Shown: positions 1 through 5,254, counted from the first letter of the stretch. The stretch: DNA of 10,800 bases from an uncultured Phascolarctobacterium sp. (GCA_949287345.1 CASEGD010000078.1:1-10800), one strand, 5' to 3'. Notes: generated by a model not told the origin, from the letters alone. Numbers and translations are program-made.

Positions 1-43
1 CGCTGGAAAACAGGCTGCGCCTGTAAGAAAGGCTGGTTGAAGA
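1..43 (+). other. Window edge: probable 3' end of an upstream gene
   Basis: The first 43 bases are too short to identify. One forward frame reads LENRLRL and stops at 24-26, leaving a leader with an AAAGG ribosome site before the ATG at 44. Another frame stays open to a stop at 55-57, overlapping the next gene. In Bacillus and relatives bofA follows recR and the small gene yaaL, so a yaaL-like end would fit, but nothing here proves it. Confidence 0.2.
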
Positions 44-367
44 ATGGAAGAAGCTGAAAACGCCGTCAGGGAAATCGGCACGGCAGCGATGGACGCTGTG
101 CAGGGTCTGGATTCCGCCACGCTGGAGGGCACCATGCCTTTTATCGTCGGCGTGCTGATTTTGCTGATTGTTGTTAAATTTTTTGCGCTGCCGTTCAAAC
201 TGGTATGGAACGGTATTATCGGCGCTGTGGCGCTGTGGCTGGTAAACCTTGTGGGCGCTTTGTTCGGCTTTGGGCTTAAAATAACCGTTGTTAAAGCCTT
301 AATTGCCGGTGTATTCGGCGTGCCTGGCTTACTTGCCGTATTGTGCTGGGAAATTTTTATAAAATAA
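44..367 (+). CDS. bofA: BofA-family integral membrane protein (pro-sigma-K processing inhibitor family)
   Basis: This is a 107-residue membrane protein. After a polar N-terminus of about 30 residues come hydrophobic stretches at roughly 32-48, 54-74 and 80-105. The C-terminal half carries the BofA signature: an NGIIG turn near residue 56, a VNLVGALFGFG stretch, and a closing GVFGVPGLLAVL motif that resembles the GIPG motif of Bacillus BofA. In Bacillus, BofA holds the SpoIVFB protease inactive in the forespore membrane until sigma-K is needed; the family also occurs in Firmicutes that are not known to sporulate, where its role is unclear. The start at 44 follows an AAAGG motif about 11 bases upstream. 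A strong terminator directly after the stop makes this the last gene of an operon entering from the left. The family call is fairly firm; the sporulation role is not shown here. Confidence 0.8.
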   Translation: MEEAENAVREIGTAAMDAVQGLDSATLEGTMPFIVGVLILLIVVKFFALPFKLVWNGIIGAVALWLVNLVGALFGFGLKITVVKALIAGVFGVPGLLAVLCWEIFIK

Positions 368-381
368 AACCGTAATTAAAG

Positions 382-413
382 GACGTGCATTGGCACGTCT
401 TTTTTATTTTTTT
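382..413 (+). terminator. Rho-independent terminator after bofA
   Basis: A perfect 7-bp stem (GACGTGC 382-388, GCACGTC 393-399) with a four-base loop is followed by a T-rich run (400-413). It separates the bofA operon from the tat promoter that begins three bases later. Confidence 0.9.
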
Positions 414-415
414 GC

Positions 416-446
416 TTGACTTGGAGCAGGCTTAAAGGATTAGTAT
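416..446 (+). promoter_or_regulatory. MerR-type promoter of tatAC (19-bp spacer)
   Basis: TTGACT (416-421) and TAGTAT (441-446) are separated by exactly 19 bp. The spacer begins TGGAGC and ends CTTAAAGGAT, an imperfect inverted arrangement like MerR-family operators, which sit between over-spaced -35 and -10 boxes. The 14 bases GCTTGACTTGGAGC (414-427) recur exactly on the minus strand at 10319-10332 before the phosphoesterase operon, suggesting a shared regulator. Confidence 0.72.
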
Positions 447-483
447 AAAGGGAAGCTATTATTTGTTTTAAGGGGGAATAATT

Positions 484-699
484 ATGTTTGGTTTAGGTTT
501 ACCCGAGTTATTACTCATTCTGGTTATCGGTTTAATCTTTTTCGGCCCCGGCAAGCTGCCGGAAATCGGCTCTGCTTTGGGCAAGAGCATGAAGGAATTT
601 AAACAGGCCGTGAACAGCACGGAAGCAGAAATTAAAAACGCCGGTGAAATTACAGAACCTGCCAAAGAGGAAACTGCACAGGCGGAAGCAAAAAAGTAA
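484..699 (+). CDS. tatA: Twin-arginine translocase subunit TatA
   Basis: This 71-residue protein has the complete TatA plan. A short N-terminal transmembrane helix at about 5-19 contains the conserved Glu8. It is followed by the FGP hinge (20-22), an amphipathic helix ([20 protein letters not shown], about 24-43) and a charged, low-complexity tail. TatA oligomers form the transport element that moves folded Tat substrates across the cytoplasmic membrane. A GGGGGAATAATT ribosome site precedes the ATG. The gene is 8 bases upstream of tatC, and no separate TatB is present, so this is a minimal TatA-TatC system in which TatA probably serves both roles. The promoter is of MerR type, so Tat expression may be induced rather than constitutive. 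A plausible client, the twin-arginine DUF362 protein, lies at 3980. Confidence 0.95.
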   Translation: MFGLGLPELLLILVIGLIFFGPGKLPEIGSALGKSMKEFKQAVNSTEAEIKNAGEITEPAKEETAQAEAKK

Positions 700-707
700 G
701 GGCACTT

Positions 708-1427
708 ATGGATAACGGCAGCCCTTTGAACAACGATGACAGCATGACCTTAACGGAACACCTGGGCGAGCTGCGCACGAGAATTTTGCGCAGCCTGGCG
801 GCGCTGGCGGCGGGTACCTGCATCAGCGGTGCGTTTATTGATGAAATAATCGCGGTGCTGACCGCGCCTGCCGCTAATTTGTATTACATGCGCCCGGCGG
901 AAGCGTTTTTTATTTACATTAAAGTAGCGCTGGCCTGCGGCGTGCTGATAGCGTCGCCCGTACTGTTTTATGAACTGTGGGCGTTTCTGGTGCCTGCCCT
1001 GACGGGGAAGGAGCGTACGGCGCTGATTTTGTTTGTGCCTGTTTCCGTACTTTTGTTCTGGGCGGGGATTGGCTTTGCCTACTTTTTTGTGTTCCCTCAG
1101 GGGCTTAACTTTTTTACAAGTTTTGCGGGCGGCAACATCGCGCCGATGCTGTCGATAGAAAGCTACCTCGACTTCTTTTTAATGCTTGTGGTGCCCTTCG
1201 GTTTTATTTTTAACCTGCCCATGGTGCTTATTGTGCTGGCGCAGATGGGCGCGGTATCGTCGCTGCTATTGAAGCGCGGGCGTAAATACATGGTGCTGGC
1301 GTCCTTTATTCTGGCGGCAATTATCACGCCGACGCCGGACGTCATCACGCAGACGCTGCTTGCCGTGCCGATGATTTTATTGTACGAAGGCAGCCGCATA
1401 TTCATTCACTACATACTGCGCAAATAA
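708..1427 (+). CDS. tatC: Twin-arginine translocase subunit TatC
   Basis: This 239-residue polytopic protein has six predicted membrane helices. It shows the TatC motifs in order: HLGELR (18-23) in the cytoplasmic N-terminus, which forms part of the signal-peptide site; FLVPAL with Glu102 just after it; FFVFPQ; the helix-4 segment FGFIFNLP (164-171); and TPTPDVITQ (208-215). TatC recognises the RR motif of Tat substrates and recruits TatA. The usual helix-4 glutamate (FELP in many homologues, Glu170 in E. coli) appears here as Asn169. An AAGGG ribosome site fits the ATG at 708; an internal ATG at codon 13, just before the HLGELR motif, is a weaker alternative. It is co-transcribed with tatA and ends in a bidirectional terminator. 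Confidence 0.95.
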   Translation: MDNGSPLNNDDSMTLTEHLGELRTRILRSLAALAAGTCISGAFIDEIIAVLTAPAANLYYMRPAEAFFIYIKVALACGVLIASPVLFYELWAFLVPALTGKERTALILFVPVSVLLFWAGIGFAYFFVFPQGLNFFTSFAGGNIAPMLSIESYLDFFLMLVVPFGFIFNLPMVLIVLAQMGAVSSLLLKRGRKYMVLASFILAAIITPTPDVITQTLLAVPMILLYEGSRIFIHYILRK

Positions 1428-1438
1428 AATATAAAAAT

Positions 1439-1470
1439 AACCCTGTACATTTAGGTGTACAGGGTTTTGT
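1439..1470. terminator. Bidirectional terminator between tatC and the flavodoxin gene
   Basis: An 11-bp perfect stem (1439-1449 with 1456-1466) and a six-base loop has a T-run on the plus side (1465-1468). On the minus side the complement of the A-rich stretch 1428-1438 provides a U-run. It serves the convergent tatC and flavodoxin genes. Confidence 0.9.
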
Positions 1471-1481
1471 GCGTTTACAGG

Positions 1482-2081
1482 TTAGTAGCCAAGGCGTTCC
1501 AGCCAGCGTTCGGTGCCGGCGGCGTCGTTCGCGTAAGCGCGGATGCCTTCAACAACATTTGCGCCCTTAAACCATGTTTTCATATCGGGCGTGCTGTCGC
1601 TGATGGGGCTGCCGCCGCTGGTGCAGAAGGTGATGACGGTTTTGCCGCTGAAATCATAGCTGTCTGCAAAGGTGGCAACTGCCATCGGCGCGGTGTACCA
1701 CCAGATGGGGTAGCCTACAAAAACAACGTCGTACTGCGCCATATTGCTAACCGTGTTTTTCAGCGCCGGGCGCGCATTGGCGGATTTTTCCTGTTTGGCG
1801 AGCTCGGTAGTTTCACGGTATGCGGCGGGGTATGGCGTTGCCGTTTCGATTTTGAACAAATCGCCGCCGGTTTTGCTCTGGATTACCTGCGCAACCTTTT
1901 CGGTAGTGCCGGTGTGGCTGAAGTAAGCCACCAGAACCTTTTTGCCTTCCGTCTGGGGCTGTGCCGCTTCGGGCTGAGCGGTATTTTGCTGGGTTGCTGC
2001 GCTCTGACCGGCAGCGCCGCCGCAGGCAGTAAGGCTTAAAGCCATAAAGGCCGTAAATAAAATACTTAAAAATTTTTTCAT
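1482..2081 (-). CDS. Lipoprotein flavodoxin (exported, Flavodoxin_4-like)
   Basis: This 199-residue protein begins with a lipoprotein signal peptide ending LSLTAC, making Cys20 the lipidated residue. A Gln/Ala-rich linker (about 21-45) leads into a flavodoxin fold. Residues 48-60 form the first strand and the FMN-phosphate loop (YFSHTGTT). YPIWW (124-128) and TFCTSGGS (151-158) are the other flavin-contacting loops typical of small flavodoxin-like quinone or electron-carrier proteins. Most flavodoxins are cytoplasmic; this one should be tethered outside the cytoplasmic membrane. It is the third gene after a NapH-like membrane Fe-S protein and a Cys-rich small protein, 17 bases downstream of the latter, with an AAGGAG ribosome site. 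The likely role is a one- or two-electron carrier fed by the NapH-like protein. The partner acceptor is not evident; the exported DUF362 protein is a candidate. Confidence 0.88.
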   Translation of the reverse strand: MKKFLSILFTAFMALSLTACGGAAGQSAATQQNTAQPEAAQPQTEGKKVLVAYFSHTGTTEKVAQVIQSKTGGDLFKIETATPYPAAYRETTELAKQEKSANARPALKNTVSNMAQYDVVFVGYPIWWYTAPMAVATFADSYDFSGKTVITFCTSGGSPISDSTPDMKTWFKGANVVEGIRAYANDAAGTERWLERLGY

Positions 2082-2098
2082 TGCTGTTTGCTCCTTTT

Positions 2099-2332
2099 TT
2101 ATTTATTGGCAGATGGTTCTGCCTGTAAAACTGTTTTGTGGCGGCGTTTAAAAATTACGCGCCCGCCCAGATGCGCTGCCAGTGCCAGACCGCCAAGGCA
2201 GGTGCCGCCGCAGCTGCCGCATACGCCGGTGCAGCCTCCGGCGGTGCCGCTTAAAACAGTGCCTGCCGGTATGCCTGCGCCGATGGCAAAGTTCAGCGCT
2301 TTATCTTTGTCTTGCAAAAATTTTGTTTTCAT
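2099..2332 (-). CDS. Small Cys-rich membrane-associated protein, C-x3-C-x2-C-x3-C
   Basis: This 77-residue protein is not one I can place in a characterised family. A charged N-terminus (1-12) precedes a Gly/Ala-rich hydrophobic stretch (13-32) and a compact four-cysteine motif, CTGVCGSCGGTC (Cys34, 38, 41, 45). A second hydrophobic stretch (46-61) and a basic tail (FKRRHK) follow. The motif could bind a Fe-S cluster or another metal, or work as a dithiol relay, next to the membrane. The ATG at 2332 is preferred because AGGTGAG lies 5 bases upstream; a GTG at 2341 would overlap the stop of the preceding gene. Either way it is translationally coupled to the NapH-like gene and precedes the lipoflavodoxin, so it is probably a component of the same electron-transfer route. 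Confidence 0.75.
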   Translation of the reverse strand: MKTKFLQDKDKALNFAIGAGIPAGTVLSGTAGGCTGVCGSCGGTCLGGLALAAHLGGRVIFKRRHKTVLQAEPSANK

Positions 2333-2337
2333 GCTGC

Positions 2338-3153
2338 TCACCTGCCTGTATGGATGGCGCCGCGCGGGCAGTTATGGCTGCACATGCCGCACTTAATGCA
2401 AAGTGCGGTGCTGTTTTGCACGGCGCCGTTTTTAATGCTCATCGCGCGCATGGGGCAGCTTTTTACACATAAGCCGCATTTAACGCAGGTACTTTCATCA
2501 ACCTTAATCCTTGCGGCAATGCCCAGCCTTGCGCCGATAAAAAACCAAAAGCTCTGCATCGCGCCCTGCGGGCACAAAAAGCGGCAGTAACCGCGCCCGC
2601 CTTTGGTGAACAGACCGAACAGCACCATGTACAGTGCGCCGCTTAACAAGAGCGGCAGGGTAAAATCAAGCGCCGCGCCAAAAATGACGCTGACGAGGGA
2701 ATCAAAAAAGTAAAAATTGCAGTAGGCGCAGGGGTAAAAGCCGTACCACAGCGGCAGCAGCATGTACGCCAGCAGCATGCCATAACGGATATGCGCTACC
2801 GGCGCGTATTTTTTCCATTCGATTTTGTATTTATCGGGCATGATATGGCTCAGGGCTTCCGTGAAGTAACCGGCAATGCACAGCCTGCCGCAGAAGAACG
2901 GCCCGAAAACGAGGCACAGCAGCCAGAACACTACGGTGCTCCATACCATGACGCTGTTTAAATCGAAAAAGCCGCCGGTAAAAATTTCCGCCGTCGGGAT
3001 GCGCGGGCAAAATGCGTGCGGCAAAAAGCCGGGCTGCAAAGCAAGCACGTTTTCCATAAAGCGGCGGTACAGTTCAAACGGCGCGTATAAAAGCGCAAAG
3101 CCAAATAAATATCCCGCCGTGCGTTTTAAGGTAAAGGGCAAAGTATTTTTCAT
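2338..3153 (-). CDS. NapH-like membrane 4Fe-4S electron-transfer protein
   Basis: This 271-residue protein has several membrane helices (roughly 15-30, 68-87, 124-140, 149-182, 200-212). It carries the Cys motifs of the NapH/NosR/RdxA-like group: FCGRLC (Cys88, Cys92), CAYC (142, 145) and CRFLCPQGA (190, 194). The C-terminal domain has two classical 4Fe-4S motifs, CVKCGLCVKSCP (Cys223-233) and CIKCGMCSHNCP (Cys252-262). Such proteins take electrons from quinol or cytoplasmic donors and pass them across the membrane to exported acceptors. In the first motif the usual CxxxCP is CxxxCI here. The ATG at 3153 fits AAAGG 11 bases upstream; a GTG at 3162 lies too close to it. It heads an operon with the Cys-rich protein and lipoflavodoxin, from a MerR-type promoter shortly upstream. 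No nap or nos catalytic genes are nearby, so the acceptor is probably the flavodoxin. Confidence 0.87.
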   Translation of the reverse strand: MKNTLPFTLKRTAGYLFGFALLYAPFELYRRFMENVLALQPGFLPHAFCPRIPTAEIFTGGFFDLNSVMVWSTVVFWLLCLVFGPFFCGRLCIAGYFTEALSHIMPDKYKIEWKKYAPVAHIRYGMLLAYMLLPLWYGFYPCAYCNFYFFDSLVSVIFGAALDFTLPLLLSGALYMVLFGLFTKGGRGYCRFLCPQGAMQSFWFFIGARLGIAARIKVDESTCVKCGLCVKSCPMRAMSIKNGAVQNSTALCIKCGMCSHNCPRGAIHTGR

Positions 3154-3174
3154 CGGGAACACCGCCTTTCTTTT

Positions 3175-3205
3175 AGTGTAGCATTTAAACTTAACTCTAA
3201 GTCAA
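3175..3205 (-). promoter_or_regulatory. MerR-type promoter of the NapH-like/flavodoxin operon (19-bp spacer)
   Basis: On the minus strand TTGACT (3205-3200) and TACACT (3180-3175) are separated by exactly 19 bp. The spacer contains TAGAGTTAAGTTTAAA, rich in inverted symmetry. The start codon is 22 bases beyond the -10 box, so the leader is short. The first merR gene is divergent and is the obvious candidate activator. Confidence 0.75.
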
Positions 3206-3357
3206 CTGAAAAAACTGCTTTTTGTTGGTTTTATTATAAATCGCCGCAAAGGCAATGTGCCAATGCTTATATTTTTGCTTCGGCAATGCTTAAAAAGCAT
3301 TTTGCACGCTGCGTAAAACCATGTGTTTCAGGCATGGCAAACAATAAAATTTAAGTA
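3206..3357. other. Divergent intergenic region with two small hairpins
   Basis: Between the two divergent MerR-type promoters lies AT-rich sequence with no credible ORF. It holds an inverted repeat AATGCTT (3285-3291) / AAGCATT (3295-3301) and a weaker one CCATG (3319-3323) / CATGG (3333-3337). GGCAATG occurs twice (3251 and 3282 regions). No strong T-run follows, so I do not call terminators. Nothing else is recognised. Confidence 0.4.
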
Positions 3358-3388
3358 TTGGACTCAGCTTTAAGCTGCGTTTTATAAT
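3358..3388 (+). promoter_or_regulatory. MerR-type autoregulated promoter of merR (19-bp spacer)
   Basis: TTGGAC (3358-3363) and a consensus TATAAT (3383-3388) are separated by 19 bp. The spacer contains a perfect inverted repeat CAGCTT-T-AAGCTG (3365-3377), centred within two bases of the spacer midpoint, as expected for a MerR-dimer operator. It lies about 60 bases before the merR start. Confidence 0.78.
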
Positions 3389-3446
3389 TAAGCCAACAAA
3401 ACAGCTTTTTAAATCCATTGATGTGCATTGTAAGGAGGGGCCTGAA

Positions 3447-3839
3447 ATGACCATTAAAGAATTTTCGGCGCGGACGGGCGTAACGGCAGATACTTTAAGA
3501 TATTACGAGCGCGTCGGCATTATCCCGGCGGTGCCGCGCAAAGCGGGCGGCGTGCGCGTGTATGACGAGAATTTTGTCGAGTGGATTAATTTTGTGCAGA
3601 CGCTGAAAGCCAGCGGCATGTCGCTGGAGGCGATTGCCGATTATATCCGCCTGGCGAAACTGGGCGAGGCGACCTGCCAACAGCGCAAAAACTTACTGGC
3701 GCAGGCACGCGAACTGCTGCGGCAAAAAATAGAAGCATTGCAGAACATGGCGCAGCAGGCGGATTACCAGCTGATGAGCTACGACACGGTTTTGCGCCCG
3801 CGCACCGACAGCCTTGTGAACAGTTTTGCGACGGCGTGA
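3447..3839 (+). CDS. MerR-family transcriptional regulator
   Basis: This 130-residue protein has an N-terminal winged helix-turn-helix (MTIKEFSARTGVTADTLRYY, residues 1-20, then ERVGIIP). A second MerR motif follows around FVQTLKASGMSLEAI (49-63), and a long dimerisation helix covers about 80-113. MerR proteins bind between over-spaced -35 and -10 boxes and twist the DNA to activate transcription. The ATG at 3447 is chosen because AAGGAGGGG is 6 bases upstream; a GTG at 3423 would place that ribosome site inside the gene. Residue 52, cysteine in AdhR/NmlR-type sensors, is Thr here, and the only cysteine is near 79 (EATCQQ), so a metal- or thiol-sensing mode is not obvious. It sits between the NapH-like operon and the DUF362 gene, each with a 19-bp-spacer promoter. 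The ligand is unknown. Confidence 0.92.
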   Translation: MTIKEFSARTGVTADTLRYYERVGIIPAVPRKAGGVRVYDENFVEWINFVQTLKASGMSLEAIADYIRLAKLGEATCQQRKNLLAQARELLRQKIEALQNMAQQADYQLMSYDTVLRPRTDSLVNSFATA

Positions 3840-3849
3840 ACTAAAAAGA

Positions 3850-3890
3850 AAATCCGTACAGGCTTGTGGCTTTGTACAGATTTGTTTTGT
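3850..3890 (+). terminator. Probable terminator after merR
   Basis: Arms at 3850-3860 (AAATCCGTACA) and 3873-3883 (TGTACAGATTT) pair over 11 positions with one mismatch around a 12-base loop, followed by a mixed T/G run. It would separate merR from the DUF362 promoter at 3912. Confidence 0.55.
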
Positions 3891-3911
3891 ATAAAATTTT
3901 AATAAAAACTG

Positions 3912-3942
3912 TTGACATGGACTGAACTTTAAGGGATAGAAT
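3912..3942 (+). promoter_or_regulatory. MerR-type promoter of the DUF362 gene (19-bp spacer)
   Basis: A consensus TTGACA (3912-3917) and TAGAAT (3937-3942) are separated by exactly 19 bp. The spacer reads TGGACTGAACTTTAAGGGA. Its CTTTAA core also occurs in the merR promoter (AGCTTTAAGCT) and resembles the TTAAAG of the tatA promoter. It lies 38 bases before the ATG. Confidence 0.75.
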
Positions 3943-3979
3943 TGAAGCATAAGATATTAAAGAAACAGGAGGAAGTGTA

Positions 3980-4933
3980 ATGGATAAAATGACAAGACGC
4001 GAATTTTTAAAAATGGCAGGTTCGGCAGCCGTTGGCGCTGCGGCTTACGGCGCAGGTTTGCAGAATGTTTTTGCCGCCGGTGAAGGCAGCGTTAAAGTAA
4101 CGGGTAGCGACGGCACAGGCAGCCGTGCCAAAGTATACTTCAGCAAAAACATCAATGCCGAAACGCTGATTAAACTGTACGACATGGTTAACGAAGGTAT
4201 TTACGGCAAGGTTGCCATTAAGCTGCATACCGGTGAGCCGCACGGCCCGAACATTCTTCCGCGCGACATGGTAAAGGCTTTTCAGGCGCATGTGCCCAAC
4301 AGCAACATTGTTGAAACCAACGCTTTGTATGCGGGCGGCCGCGATACTACCGAAAAGCACCGCACCACGATTGCGCTGAACGGCTGGGATTTCTGCCCCG
4401 TTGACATTATGGACGAGGAAGGCACGGTTATGCTGCCGGTGCGCGGCGGTAAGCACATGCAGGAAGTTTCCATGGGCGGGCATATCGTTAATTACGACAG
4501 CATGATTGTCCTGACGCATTTTAAAGGGCACGCTATGGGCGGTTTCGGCGGCAGCATGAAGAACATCGCTATCGGCTGCGCCGATGGTAAAATCGGCAAG
4601 GCAATGGTGCACGGCGTTTACGGTCAGCCGCTGCCGGAGGACTGGAACGCATGGCCTGCGAAGGAAGAACTGATGGAGCGCATGGCGGAATCCGCGAAAG
4701 CGACGGTTGATTATTTTGGCAAGCATATTGTGTTCCTTAACGTAATGCGCCGTATGTCCGTAGACTGCGACTGCGCCGGTGTAAGCGCTGCCGAGCCGAC
4801 AATTCCGGATATCGGCATTCTGGCGTCGACCGATATTCTGGCGATTGACCAGGCGTGCATTGACCTTGTTTACGCGCAGCCGGAAAAATACCGCCACGAT
4901 TTGGTGGAACGCATTGAAAGCCGCCACGGATGA
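3980..4933 (+). CDS. Tat-exported DUF362 protein, C-terminus apparently truncated by frameshift
   Basis: This 317-residue protein starts with a twin-arginine signal (MTRREFLKMAG, Arg6-Arg7), a hydrophobic Ala/Gly stretch and a probable cleavage site after VFA (residue 32). The rest matches DUF362, a family of uncharacterised, possibly metal- or Fe-S-associated proteins. Recognisable segments are KLHTGEPHG (81-89), LTHFKGHAMGGFGG (178-191), the Cys pair VDCDCAG (Cys263, Cys265) and DILAIDQACID (285-295). An AGGAGG ribosome site fits the ATG. Export by the TatAC system at 484-1427 is likely, folded and perhaps with a bound cofactor. The reading frame stops after RIESRHG at a TGA, but the next codons in another frame read MGNPQYELISID before a stop, which looks like the normal DUF362 C-terminal end. 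A small deletion or frameshift therefore seems to have removed the tail; whether the protein still works is unclear. Confidence 0.85.
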   Translation: MDKMTRREFLKMAGSAAVGAAAYGAGLQNVFAAGEGSVKVTGSDGTGSRAKVYFSKNINAETLIKLYDMVNEGIYGKVAIKLHTGEPHGPNILPRDMVKAFQAHVPNSNIVETNALYAGGRDTTEKHRTTIALNGWDFCPVDIMDEEGTVMLPVRGGKHMQEVSMGGHIVNYDSMIVLTHFKGHAMGGFGGSMKNIAIGCADGKIGKAMVHGVYGQPLPEDWNAWPAKEELMERMAESAKATVDYFGKHIVFLNVMRRMSVDCDCAGVSAAEPTIPDIGILASTDILAIDQACIDLVYAQPEKYRHDLVERIESRHG

Positions 4934-4974
4934 AAATGGGCAACCCGCAGTACGAACTTATCAGCATCGACTAA
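4934..4974 (+). pseudogene. Out-of-frame remnant of the DUF362 C-terminus
   Basis: Just after the DUF362 stop, the frame beginning at 4936 reads MGNPQYELISID and ends in TAA at 4972-4974. From memory of the family, DUF362 proteins commonly end with a GxxxYELxxID-like tail after the SRHG region, so this is read as the displaced original end. No ribosome site precedes it. Confidence 0.55.
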
Positions 4975-4979
4975 GCAGT

Positions 4980-5007
4980 TTGACAAAGTTTTTCAGTTTG
5001 GTATAAT
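4980..5007 (+). promoter_or_regulatory. Strong promoter for an antisense RNA opposing the toxin
   Basis: Consensus TTGACA (4980-4985) and TATAAT (5002-5007) with a 16-bp spacer point rightwards into a stretch with no plus-strand gene. A start near 5014 is expected, producing an RNA complementary to the toxin transcript. Confidence 0.75.
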
Positions 5008-5008
5008 A

Positions 5009-5049
5009 TAAAAAGAGAGATAATCTGATATTGGCGTGTCAGCTCTCTC
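5009..5049 (-). terminator. Probable terminator of the toxin mRNA
   Basis: On the minus strand AGAGAG (5048-5043) can pair with CTCTCT (5019-5014), with inner TGA/TCA pairing, followed by a U-rich run (complement of 5006-5014). The downstream arm overlaps the 14-base element 5017-5030, so this hairpin competes with pairing to the mRNA 5' end. Confidence 0.5.
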
Positions 5050-5117
5050 CTCAATTACATATTTAGGTGAAAGAAGAGCTGCTTAGCCAAGTGGCTCTAT
5101 TTCATTTTATAAGCAAA

Positions 5118-5195
5118 TTACTTACAAGCAGAAATAATGGTTGCAACGAGGATACCGAAAGCAATCATCAAGGACAACGCTTCGTAAATCTTCAT
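5118..5195 (-). CDS. 25-residue hydrophobic type I toxin-like peptide (Hol-Tox-like)
   Basis: The gene encodes only 25 residues: MKIYEALSLMIAF, then GILVATIISACK. A short polar start with YEAL leads into one membrane-spanning helix and a lysine end. This closely follows the pattern of the Firmicute 'putative holin-like toxin' peptides and of the TxpA/BsrG group, which insert in the membrane when overproduced. The start is set by an exceptionally strong GGGGAGGTGG ribosome site five bases before the ATG. Three further features argue that this is a real regulated gene: a good promoter at 5283-5255, a leader hairpin that buries the ribosome site, and a strong opposed promoter giving an antisense RNA. 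The cysteine near the end is unremarkable. It lies alone between the DUF362 and hxlR genes. The toxin role is inferred from family resemblance and architecture. Confidence 0.78.
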   Translation of the reverse strand: MKIYEALSLMIAFGILVATIISACK

Positions 5196-5205
5196 GCGTA
5201 CCACC

Positions 5206-5222
5206 TCCCCGCATTGCGGAGA
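5206..5222 (-). promoter_or_regulatory. Leader hairpin sequestering the toxin ribosome binding site
   Basis: In the minus-strand RNA, UCUCCGC (5222-5216) pairs with GCGGGGA (5212-5206) around an AAU loop: seven pairs, one of them G-U. The downstream arm contains the first part of the GGGGAGG ribosome site, so translation should be blocked until the hairpin opens. Confidence 0.65.
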
Positions 5223-5254
5223 GAAACCGACTATCAGATTATCTCATGGATAAA

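Larger units (their letters stand above)
5017..5245. repeat. 14-bp inverted repeat bounding the toxin locus
   Basis: GAGATAATCTGATA at 5017-5030 is matched exactly by its reverse complement at 5232-5245. Each arm lies at the expected 5' end of one of the two opposed transcripts. Both RNAs would thus start with the same leader, and a full-length toxin mRNA could pair its 5' and 3' ends. Confidence 0.85.

Noticed and set aside
1455..2039. 194-codon plus-strand ORF opposite the flavodoxin gene
   Set aside because: It starts inside the bidirectional terminator, and the minus strand encodes a clear lipoprotein flavodoxin with its own ribosome site.
2876..3181. 101-codon plus-strand ORF opposite the NapH-like gene
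   Set aside because: It has no ribosome site or recognisable domain and is fully covered by the Fe-S protein on the other strand.
3285..3301. Inverted repeat AATGCTT/AAGCATT as a terminator or small RNA
   Set aside because: There is no adequate T-run and no promoter pointing into it; it is left as an unexplained hairpin.
3495..3950. Minus-strand ORFs at 3495-3680 and 3693-3950 opposite merR
   Set aside because: They are shadows of the merR reading frame, and one runs through a terminator and promoter region.
4007..4927. 306-codon minus-strand ORF opposite the DUF362 gene
   Set aside because: It lies wholly inside a gene with clear Tat signal and family motifs; its His/Arg/Asn-rich translation has no domain pattern and it lacks a promoter and ribosome site.
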